DNA of 64,000 bases from Sphaerisporangium corydalis (GTDB lineage: Bacteria > Actinomycetota > Actinomycetes > Streptosporangiales > Streptosporangiaceae), in assembly GCF_025506355.1 (NCBI RefSeq), contig NZ_JANZYP010000054.1, forward strand, positions 1 to 64,000, written 5' to 3'. Under the pieces are notes generated by a model that was not told where the DNA came from, ran no database searches, and was given only the letters and a program-made list of their open reading frames with translations. The stretch's first letter is position 1. Every line of letters begins with the position of its first letter. Position numbers and translations under genes: made by a program. Positions 43,985 to 50,992 of the stretch are shown here, in pieces.

Positions 43985-44865
43985 CCCTGACCGTCACGCC
44001 GGCGCGCACGGCGCGCCCGGCCGGGCGCCGGCCCCGCGACCACCGGCGGCGTACCGCGCTGCAGTGGATCGCCACCCACGCGATCGCCATCGCCCTGTCG
44101 ATCATGTTCCTCGGCCCGCTGGTCTTCATCGGGCTCACCGCCCTGATGTCCGACCACCAGGCGCTGACCTCGCAGCTGTGGCCCCAGCAGTGGGAGTGGG
44201 ACAACTTCGCGGACATCTTCCGCAAGGCGCCGCTGCTCACCTGGATCGCCAACACCCTGCTGTACTCGGTCCTGGCCACCCTGTTCATGCTGGTGTCGTC
44301 GATCCCGGTGGCCTACGCGCTGGCCCGGTTCCGCTTCCGCGGGCGCAAGCTGGCGCTGCTGCTGGTCATCACCACCATGATGCTGCCGCCGCAGGTCGTC
44401 GCCGTGCCGATCTACCTCATCTGGGCGCGGTTCCACCTCACCGGCACGCTGTGGCCGCTGATCCTGCCCATGCTGCTCGGCGACGCGTTCTCCATCTTCC
44501 TGCTGCGGCAGTTCCTGGTGACGATCCCCAAGGAGTACTCCGACGCCGCCCGCGTGGACGGCTGCGGGGAGTTCAGGACGCTGATGCGGGTGATCCTGCC
44601 GATGGCGCGGCCGGCGATCGCGGCGGTGGCGCTGTTCCAGTTCTTCTACTGCTGGAACGACTACTACGGGCCCCTGCTGTACGCGGGGACGGACATGTCC
44701 AACTGGACCCTGTCGCTCGGCCTGGCGTCCTTCAGGGCCGTGCACCGCGTCCAGTGGAACCTGACCATGGCGGCGACCCTGCTCGCCATGGCACCGGTGA
44801 TCGTCGTTTTCTTCTTCGCCCAGAAGGCATTCATCGAGGGCGTAAAGCTGACGGGAGTCAAGTGA
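43981..44865 (+). CDS. Sugar ABC transporter permease (MalG-like)
   Basis: This 294-residue partner permease has the MalG-type EAA loop YSDAARVDGCGEFRTLMRVILP and the preceding LRQFLVTIPKE. About six helices are visible. It overlaps the MalF-like gene by ATGA and the GH4 gene by TGATG. No ATP-binding subunit is encoded in the operon, so a general MsiK-type ATPase elsewhere must energise it (established for many actinobacterial CUT1 systems, inferred here). Confidence 0.95.
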   Translation: MTLTVTPARTARPAGRRPRDHRRRTALQWIATHAIAIALSIMFLGPLVFIGLTALMSDHQALTSQLWPQQWEWDNFADIFRKAPLLTWIANTLLYSVLATLFMLVSSIPVAYALARFRFRGRKLALLLVITTMMLPPQVVAVPIYLIWARFHLTGTLWPLILPMLLGDAFSIFLLRQFLVTIPKEYSDAARVDGCGEFRTLMRVILPMARPAIAAVALFQFFYCWNDYYGPLLYAGTDMSNWTLSLGLASFRAVHRVQWNLTMAATLLAMAPVIVVFFFAQKAFIEGVKLTGVK

Positions 44866-46133
44866 TGAAACTGGCCGTTGTCGGGGGCGGCTCCACCTAC
44901 ACGCCGGAGCTGGTCGACGGATTCGCCCGCCTGCGGGACGAGCTGCCGCTGTCGGAGATCGTGCTCATCGATCCCGACGAGCGGCGCCTGTCCCTGGTGT
45001 CGGCGATGGCGTCGCGGATGCTCCTGCGGGCCGGTCACCCGGCCAAGGTGAGCACGGCCACCACCATCGAGGACGGGGCCGCGGGAGCGCAGGCCGTCCT
45101 GCTGCAACTGCGGGTCGGGGGCCAGGCGGCGCGCAACGTCGACGAGACGCTGCCCCTGGAATGCGGGTGCGTCGGGCAGGAGACCACCGGGGCGGGCGGC
45201 CTGGCCAAGGCGCTGCGCACGGTGCCGATCGTGCTGGACATCGCCGAACGGGTGGCCAGGGTCGCACCGGAGGCCTGGATCATCGACTTCACCAACCCGG
45301 TCGGCATCGTCACCCGGGCGCTGCTCCAGGCGGGGCACCGCGCGATCGGCCTGTGCAACGTGGCGATCGGCTTCCAGCGGCGCTTCGCGGCGAACCTCGG
45401 GGTCACCCCGGACCGGATCTCGCTCGGCCACGTCGGGCTCAACCACCTGACCTGGGAGCGGTCGGTCCATTTGGACGGCGTCGACGTGCTGCCCGGCCTG
45501 CTGGCCGAGCACGGCGAGAAGATCGCCGACGAGGTCGGCCTGCCGCCGGCGCTGATCCGCAGGCTCGGCGTCGTGCCGTCGTACTATCTGCGCTACTTCT
45601 ACGAGCACGACGCCGTGGTGGCCGAGCAGCGGTCCAAGCCGTCGCGGGCCGCCGAGGTCGCCGCGATGGAGGAGTCGCTGCTCGCGATGTACGCCGACCC
45701 GGCCGTGGACACCAAGCCCGCGCTGCTGGAGAAGCGCGGCGGCGCCTTCTACTCCGAGTCGGCGGTGGCGCTGATCGCGTCCCTGGCCGGGGACCGGGGC
45801 GACACGCAGGTGGTCAACCTGCGCAACGACGGCACGCTGCCGTTCCTGGCCGACGACGCGGTGATCGAGGTGCCCGCGCGCATCGGGGCCGGAGGGGCGG
45901 TGGCCCTGCCCGTGGACCCGGTGGAGCCGCTGTACGCCGGGCTGATCGCGCACGTCACCGCCTACGAGTCGCTGGCCCTGGAGGCGGCGCTGCGCGGCGG
46001 CGTGGACCGGGTCGCCGACGCGCTGCTGGCGCACCCGCTGATCGGGCAGGCGAGGCTGTCGGCCGACCTGGCCGGGCGCCTGGTCGAGGCCAACCGGGGG
46101 TTCCTGCCCTGGGCCGGGGCGGTGTCCGCGTGA
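44865..46133 (+). CDS. Glycoside hydrolase family 4, 6-phospho-beta-glucosidase-like
   Basis: This 422-residue enzyme is of the unusual NAD+- and Mn2+-dependent GH4 family, which cleaves glycosides by redox elimination. The N-terminal KLAVVGGGSTYTPELVDGF is the dinucleotide-binding motif. The metal ligands lie in IGLCNVAIGF and VGLNHLTW. The order with an adjacent sugar kinase suggests the imported disaccharide is phosphorylated and then split in the cytosol, but some GH4 enzymes act on unphosphorylated sugars, so this is inference. The ATG overlaps the permease stop by one base. Confidence 0.93.
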   Translation: MKLAVVGGGSTYTPELVDGFARLRDELPLSEIVLIDPDERRLSLVSAMASRMLLRAGHPAKVSTATTIEDGAAGAQAVLLQLRVGGQAARNVDETLPLECGCVGQETTGAGGLAKALRTVPIVLDIAERVARVAPEAWIIDFTNPVGIVTRALLQAGHRAIGLCNVAIGFQRRFAANLGVTPDRISLGHVGLNHLTWERSVHLDGVDVLPGLLAEHGEKIADEVGLPPALIRRLGVVPSYYLRYFYEHDAVVAEQRSKPSRAAEVAAMEESLLAMYADPAVDTKPALLEKRGGAFYSESAVALIASLAGDRGDTQVVNLRNDGTLPFLADDAVIEVPARIGAGGAVALPVDPVEPLYAGLIAHVTAYESLALEAALRGGVDRVADALLAHPLIGQARLSADLAGRLVEANRGFLPWAGAVSA

Positions 46134-47113
46134 GGACGGTGCTCGCGGTCGACGGGGGCAACAGCAAGACCGACGTGGCGATCGTCGCCGAGGACGGGAC
46201 CGTGCTCGCCCGGGGCCGGGGCGCGGGGTTCGTCCCGCAGAGCGCGGGCGTGCCGGCGGCGATCGACGTGATCGGCGAGGCGGTGCTGCGCGCGCTCGGC
46301 CCGGGGGCGCGCCCGCCGTACGCCGACCGCGTCGCGGCCTACGTGGCCGGCGCCGACCTGCCCGTCGAGGAGGAGCTGCTGCGCGAGGAGATCCTCTCGC
46401 GGGGGTACGGGGGCGAGGTCGTGGTGGCCAACGACACCTTCGCGCTGCTGCGCGCGGGGGCGTCGGAGCCGTGGGGCGTCGCGGTGGTCTGCGGCGCCGG
46501 GATCAACGCGGTCGGGGTCGCGCCGTCCGGCGAGGTGGCCAGGTACCCGGCCCTCGGCAAGATCAGCGGTGACTGGGGCGGCGGGCTCGGCCTGGGCGAG
46601 GAGGTGCTCTGGCACGCCGTGCGCGCCGAGGACGGCCGGGGGCCGGGAACGCTCCTGCTGGAGGCGGTGCGCGGTTTCTTCGGGACGCGGCTGGCCGAGG
46701 ACGTCGTGCTCGGGCTGCACTTCGGCGAGCTGCCCTCCGACCGGCTCCACGGCCTGGTGCCGGCGCTGTTCGCGGCGGCGGCCGAGGGGGACGCGATCGC
46801 CCGCGCGCTGATGGAACGCCAGGCCGACGAGGTCGCGGTCATGGGAGTGGTCGCGATGCGCCGGCTCGGCCTGCTCTCGGGGCCCTGCGAGGTCGTGCTG
46901 GGCGGCGGCGTGCTCACCGCGCGCGACCCGCTGCTCACGGGGCTGGTCCAGGAGAGGTACGCCGCGCAGGCGCCCCAGGCCACGCTGGTGGTCGCCGACG
47001 TCCCGCCCATCGTGGGCGCCGCCCTGCTCGGCCTGGACCATCTGGGGGCCGCTCCGGACGCCGCAGCGCGTCTTCGCGGGGCCTTCGCCCCGACCATCTC
47101 CACCCCGGCCTGA
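46130..47113 (+). CDS. BadF/BadG/BcrA/BcrD ATPase family sugar kinase (GlcNAc kinase-like)
   Basis: This 327-residue ASKHA-fold kinase has the phosphate 1 loop VLAVDGGNSKTDVAIVAEDG, the phosphate 2 region WGVAVVCGAGINAVGV, and GDWGGGLGLGEEVLWHAV, characteristic of N-acetylglucosamine kinase relatives. It closes the operon and overlaps the GH4 gene by GTGA. It presumably phosphorylates the imported sugar or the GH4 product. GlcNAc or glucose derivatives are plausible substrates but not shown by the sequence. Confidence 0.9.
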   Translation: MRTVLAVDGGNSKTDVAIVAEDGTVLARGRGAGFVPQSAGVPAAIDVIGEAVLRALGPGARPPYADRVAAYVAGADLPVEEELLREEILSRGYGGEVVVANDTFALLRAGASEPWGVAVVCGAGINAVGVAPSGEVARYPALGKISGDWGGGLGLGEEVLWHAVRAEDGRGPGTLLLEAVRGFFGTRLAEDVVLGLHFGELPSDRLHGLVPALFAAAAEGDAIARALMERQADEVAVMGVVAMRRLGLLSGPCEVVLGGGVLTARDPLLTGLVQERYAAQAPQATLVVADVPPIVGAALLGLDHLGAAPDAAARLRGAFAPTISTPA

Positions 47114-47117
47114 CCCG

Positions 47118-47134
47118 CCGGCCGGTACGGCCGG
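47118..47134. terminator. Hairpin between convergent kinase and Lrp genes
   Basis: CCGGCC and GGCCGG pair around GGTAC. There is no T run, so it resembles the stem-only terminators of high-GC actinobacteria and could serve either direction. Confidence 0.4.
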
Positions 47135-47156
47135 GGCCACCGAGGGGCGGGAGCCG

Positions 47157-47612
47157 CTAGGGGGTGCCGGCCGTGAGGTCGGGGGTGCGGTGCTCGTAGG
47201 GGGTGCTCAGGACGATGGTGGTGCGGGTCGACACGTTCGCCGAGGCGCGGATCTGCTGAAGAAGGTGTTCCAGGGCGATCGGGGACCGCACCCGCACCTT
47301 GAGGATGTAGCTCTCCTCGCCCGCGACGCTGTGGCAGGCCTCCACGGCCGTCAGGTGTTCGAGCTTCTCGGGCGCGTCGTCGGGGGCCGAGGGGTCGATG
47401 GGCTTGATCGACACGAAGGCGGTGAGCGGGAGGCCGATCGCGTCGTGGTCGACCAGCGCCGCGTAGCTCTTGATGACCCCGCGCTTCTCCAGCCTGCGCA
47501 CCCGCTGGTGGACGGCCGACACCGACAGGCCGGTCTCCTTGGCGAGGTCGGTGAAGCTCATCCGCCCGTCCGCGGCCAGCAGCGTCACGATTTGGCGATC
47601 GATCTCCTCCAC
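47157..47612 (-). CDS. Lrp/AsnC family transcriptional regulator
   Basis: This 151-residue feast/famine regulator has the N-terminal HTH EEIDRQIVTLLAADGRMSFTDLAKETGLSVSAVHQRVRRLEKRGVI and the C-terminal RAM ligand domain (EKLEHLTAVEACHSVAGEESYILKVRV). Such proteins sense amino acids. GTG 47612 is supported by TACCGT at 47620-47625 (minus strand), seven bases upstream, the spacing of a leaderless promoter. No adjacent target is evident. Confidence 0.93.
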   Translation of the reverse strand: MEEIDRQIVTLLAADGRMSFTDLAKETGLSVSAVHQRVRRLEKRGVIKSYAALVDHDAIGLPLTAFVSIKPIDPSAPDDAPEKLEHLTAVEACHSVAGEESYILKVRVRSPIALEHLLQQIRASANVSTRTTIVLSTPYEHRTPDLTAGTP

Positions 47613-47708
47613 TCCGCAAACGGTAGCGCCCTGCGAGCCCGTTTCGTCACCCAAGTGGTCACGGCATGGTCCCAACAGGCGCCCCGGCGTGCGCGGGCGC
47701 CTGGCGGG

Positions 47709-48620
47709 TCACCAGCGCGTGCGCCAGTGGGTGGGCGCGGGGACGCCCAGGGAGGCGCCGAGTACGGGTCCCGAGGACGGCAGCCGGGCCGGGCCGCCGG
47801 GCGCGCCGTTCAGGGCGGCGAGCAGGATCAGTGCCTGCTCGGAGGGGGTGCCCGGGTCGGCCTGGAGCAGGACCAGGTGCTGGCCGGGCGTGCTGTTGAC
47901 CGTGAACGCCTCGTAACTCAGCGTCAGGTCGCCGACCTCGCGGTGGTGGAAGCGCTTGACCTCGCTCCTCTTGGGCCGGACGTCGTGGCGCGCCCACAGG
48001 CGGCGGAACTCCTCGCTGCCGGCCGACAGCTCCTCGACCAGTTCGGGCAGGAAGGGGTCGTCGGGGTCGGTCCCGGCGACGGCGCGCAGATGGGCGGCCT
48101 TGACGTAGGCGACCTGCTCCCAGTCGCGGTAGAACCGCTTCGACTCGGGGTTCAGGAAGACCATCCGGATCAGGTTGTCGTTGTGCTCCAGGCCCGCGTA
48201 CAGCGCCTCCGCCAGCGGGTTGACGGCCAGCATGTCCATCCACCGGCCGAGGACGAACGCCGGGGTGTGGTCCCATTTGCCCAGCAGGCGCCGCAGGCTC
48301 GGGATCACCTGCTCGGTGCGGGTGATCGGGCCCCGCCGCCGCGCCCACGGGTAGGCGAGCTCGTGGAGGTGCTCGGTGGCGTCCTCGTCCATGTCCAGCA
48401 CCCGGGCCAGGGCGCCGAGCACCTGTTCGGAGGGGCGGCGCTCGCGGCCCTGCTCCAGCCGGATGTAGTAGTCGGTGCTGACCCCCGCCAGCATCGCCAC
48501 CTCCTCGCGGCGCAGCCCGGGCGTGCGGCGGTGGCCGATGCGGGTCAGGCCGGCGTCCTCGAGGCTCGTGGTCTCGCGGCGGGCCCGAAGGAAGTCTCCG
48601 AGAAGCCGTTCACTGTCCAT
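47709..48620 (-). CDS. XRE family regulator with MmyB-like C-terminal domain
   Basis: This 303-residue regulator begins LLGDFLRARRETTSLEDAGLTRIGHRRTPGLRREEVAMLAGVSTDYYIRLEQGRERRPSEQVL, the HTH_31/XRE class common in actinobacteria. Its C-terminal PAS-like MmyB domain carries WMDMLAVNPLAEALYAGLEHNDNLIRMVF and DLTLSYEAFTVNSTPGQHLVLLQADPGTPSE. MmyB-type domains are thought to bind a fatty acid-like ligand. Actinobacterial genomes carry dozens of these, often beside an oxidoreductase they control. Confidence 0.92.
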   Translation of the reverse strand: MDSERLLGDFLRARRETTSLEDAGLTRIGHRRTPGLRREEVAMLAGVSTDYYIRLEQGRERRPSEQVLGALARVLDMDEDATEHLHELAYPWARRRGPITRTEQVIPSLRRLLGKWDHTPAFVLGRWMDMLAVNPLAEALYAGLEHNDNLIRMVFLNPESKRFYRDWEQVAYVKAAHLRAVAGTDPDDPFLPELVEELSAGSEEFRRLWARHDVRPKRSEVKRFHHREVGDLTLSYEAFTVNSTPGQHLVLLQADPGTPSEQALILLAALNGAPGGPARLPSSGPVLGASLGVPAPTHWRTRW

Positions 48621-48648
48621 CTCTCCACGTTAAACCAGGTGAGAGGCA

Positions 48649-49347
48649 TTAAAGGGGGTGAGTCGCACCCAGGCTGGGACCCCCGTACCCGCCCTCGCGC
48701 ATGAGCGGCAGCCCGGCCGCGAAGGCCGCCAGGGTGCGGGTGAGGGTCGGCAGGAACGGCGGGCACGCCGCGGCGATGTCCGGATCCTGGCGGTACAGCT
48801 CGGCCAGGGCGGCGGGCGGGTTGGACACCGGGTAGAGGGCGCCGGCGAAGACGCTGCCCGCCGCCACCAGTTCGACGCCCTCGGCCTCGGTCAGGCCGGG
48901 GTGCGCCTCGGCCACCCGCGCGCCGAGCCGGGCGACGACGCCGAGGACGGCCCGCTTGAAGACCCGGGCCGACCCGACCGAGACGTTGTGCTCCAGGCTG
49001 GTGGACATCTGGCCGAGCATGTCGCACAGCAGCGGGCGCTCGGCGAGCGTCTCGGCCAGGGCGGCGACGACGTCCCGTGGCCCGGCGGCGTCCCGCAGGC
49101 GCTCGGTCACCGCGGCCTCCCAGTCGCGCCACTCCTCGGTGGCGATCTCCAGGTAGATCTCCTCGCGGGTGCCGAAGTAGCGCGCGACGTTGGACTTCGC
49201 CAGGCCCACGGCCGCCGCGACGCCGCCGAGGCTGACGTTGCGCACCCCGGAGGTGACGGCGAGCTCGCGCGCCGCCGCCAGGAGCGCCTCGCGGCGCTGC
49301 CGCTTGTGCTCGGGCCGTCTGGCCCGGACGAACGCCTTCTCTGTCAT
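48649..49347 (-). CDS. TetR family transcriptional regulator, divergent from molybdenum hydroxylase operon
   Basis: This regulator has about 232 residues. Its HTH is KRQRREALLAAARELAVTSGVRNVSLGGVAAAVGLAKSNVARYFGTREEIY, and the C-terminal ligand domain is helical. ATG 49347 is preferred over GTG 49353 because TATGCT (minus strand, 49357-49362) lies nine bases away, fitting a leaderless start. It reads away from the three-subunit hydroxylase, and a 19-bp palindrome lies between, so it is the likely repressor of that operon. Confidence 0.92.
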   Translation of the reverse strand: MTEKAFVRARRPEHKRQRREALLAAARELAVTSGVRNVSLGGVAAAVGLAKSNVARYFGTREEIYLEIATEEWRDWEAAVTERLRDAAGPRDVVAALAETLAERPLLCDMLGQMSTSLEHNVSVGSARVFKRAVLGVVARLGARVAEAHPGLTEAEGVELVAAGSVFAGALYPVSNPPAALAELYRQDPDIAAACPPFLPTLTRTLAAFAAGLPLMREGGYGGPSLGATHPL

Positions 49348-49372
49348 CGCCACGACAGCATACGGCGAGTTT

Positions 49373-49391
49373 AAGAGAACACCGTACTCTT
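49373..49391. promoter_or_regulatory. Candidate TetR operator, 19-bp palindrome
   Basis: AAGAGAACACCGTACTCTT has seven matching symmetric pairs on each side (AAGAG-n-AC-n3-GT-n-CTCTT). The size and GTAC/CTCTT flavour are those of TetR-family sites. It lies between the TetR start and the hydroxylase genes, close to a weak TTGTTA -35-like element. Confidence 0.6.
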
Positions 49392-49481
49392 GTTAAGGTG
49401 ACGACGTTCTGTTAGCGTCGCCGCCTGGACGAGTACCTTGAGGCACCCCCCTGGACGAGCACGCGACACGAGGAGGACCAC

Positions 49482-50000
49482 ATGGCCGAGGTACGAATGC
49501 GCGTGAACGGGACCGCCCGGTCCCTCGACCTGGATCCGCGGGTCAGCCTGCTCGACGCGCTGCGCGAGCACCTGGGCCTGACCGGCACCAAGAAGGGCTG
49601 CGACCAGGGCGCGTGCGGCGCGTGCACGGTGCTCGCCGACGGCGAGCGCGTCAACTCCTGCCTGGCGCTGGCCGTGCAGTACTCCGGCCGCGAGATCACC
49701 ACCATCGAGGGGATCTCGGCCGGGGACCGCCCCCACCCGCTGCAGACCGCGTTCGTCGGCCACGACGGCTTCCAGTGCGGGTACTGCACCTCGGGGCAGA
49801 TCTGCTCGGCGATCGGGATGCTGGCCGAGCACCGCGCCGGCGCCCCGAGCGCGGTCACCGGGCACCTCGCCGCGACCGGCGTCCCGCTGTCGGACGCCGA
49901 GATCAGGGAACGGATGAGCGGCAACCTGTGCCGCTGCGGCGCCTACAACGGCATCGTCGGCGCCATCCAGGAGGTCGCCGCGACGGAGGCCGCGCGATGA
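49482..50000 (+). CDS. Molybdenum hydroxylase 2Fe-2S subunit (YagT/PaoA-like)
   Basis: This 172-residue small subunit has the plant-ferredoxin-type cluster motif GCDQGACGACTV and the second 2Fe-2S motif FQCGYCTSGQIC...GNLCRCGAYNGI. It transfers electrons from the molybdenum centre to the FAD subunit. Unlike E. coli PaoA it has no twin-arginine signal, so the complex is predicted to be cytosolic. GAGGAGG precedes the ATG. Its stop overlaps the FAD-subunit start. Confidence 0.95.
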   Translation: MAEVRMRVNGTARSLDLDPRVSLLDALREHLGLTGTKKGCDQGACGACTVLADGERVNSCLALAVQYSGREITTIEGISAGDRPHPLQTAFVGHDGFQCGYCTSGQICSAIGMLAEHRAGAPSAVTGHLAATGVPLSDAEIRERMSGNLCRCGAYNGIVGAIQEVAATEAAR

Positions 50001-50992
50001 GGCCCTTCGCCTACGTGAGCGCCACCGACGTGGCCGGCGCCGTCCGCGCGATCTCCGCCGAGCCCGGCGCCAGGTTCCTCGGCGGCGGCACCAACCTCGT
50101 CGACCTGATGCGCGAGGACATCGAGCGGCCCGGCACGGTCATCGACATCACCCGGCTCCCCCTGGACGGCGTCGAGGAGCTGCCGGGCGGCGGGGTCAGG
50201 ATCGGCGCCCTGGTGCGCAACAGCCACCTGGCCGCGCACCCGCTGATCCGCGCCCGCTACCCCGTGCTGTCCCAGGCGATCCTGACCGGGGCCTCGGCGC
50301 AGCTGCGGAACATGGCGACGGTCGGCGGGAACCTCATGCAGCGCACGCGCTGCGTCTACTTCTACGACGGCGCCGCCGACTGCGGCAGGCGCGAGCCCGG
50401 CGCGGGATGCGACGCGATCGGCGGGTTCACCCGCAACCACGCCATCCTCGGCGCGAGCGACAGGTGCATCGCGACCCACCCCTCGGACATGTGCGTCGCG
50501 CTGGCCGCGCTCGACGCCGAGATCGAGATCGAGAGCGTGCGCGGCACCCGCCGCGTCCCGCTGACCGCCTTCCACCGGCTGCCCGGCGACACGCCCCACC
50601 TGGAGACCGTGCTGGCCGCCGACGAGCTGATCACGGCGGTCGAGCTGCCGGCCTCGGCCCTGGCGGCGACCTCGCGCTACCGCAAGGTGCGCGACCGCGC
50701 GTCGTACGCGTTCGCGCTGGTGTCGGTCGCCGCCGCGCTGGAGACCGGCGAGGGCGTGGTGACCGGCGTGCGGCTGGCCCTCGGCGGCGTCGCGGCCAGG
50801 CCGTGGCGGGCGCACGAGGCCGAGCGGGCGCTGCTCGGCGCCCCGGCCACCGAGGAGTCCTTCCTGCGGGCGGCCGAGGCCGAGCTCGCGCCGGCGGTCG
50901 CCCGGTCCCAGAACGGCTTCAAGATCGAGCTGGCGCGGCGCACGATCGTGGCGACGCTGCGCCAGGTGCTCACCGAGGGAGGCGCGGCATGA
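49997..50992 (+). CDS. Molybdenum hydroxylase FAD-binding subunit (YagS/PaoB-like)
   Basis: This 331-residue medium subunit binds FAD through FLGGGTNLVDLMREDI and TVGGNLMQRTRCVYFYD. The insert with Cys residues in RTRCVYFYD, DCGRREPGAGC and DRCIATHPSDMC matches the extra 4Fe-4S site known in PaoB-type subunits. The C-terminal CO-dehydrogenase flavoprotein domain is complete. It overlaps both neighbours by four bases. Confidence 0.94.
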   Translation: MRPFAYVSATDVAGAVRAISAEPGARFLGGGTNLVDLMREDIERPGTVIDITRLPLDGVEELPGGGVRIGALVRNSHLAAHPLIRARYPVLSQAILTGASAQLRNMATVGGNLMQRTRCVYFYDGAADCGRREPGAGCDAIGGFTRNHAILGASDRCIATHPSDMCVALAALDAEIEIESVRGTRRVPLTAFHRLPGDTPHLETVLAADELITAVELPASALAATSRYRKVRDRASYAFALVSVAAALETGEGVVTGVRLALGGVAARPWRAHEAERALLGAPATEESFLRAAEAELAPAVARSQNGFKIELARRTIVATLRQVLTEGGAA

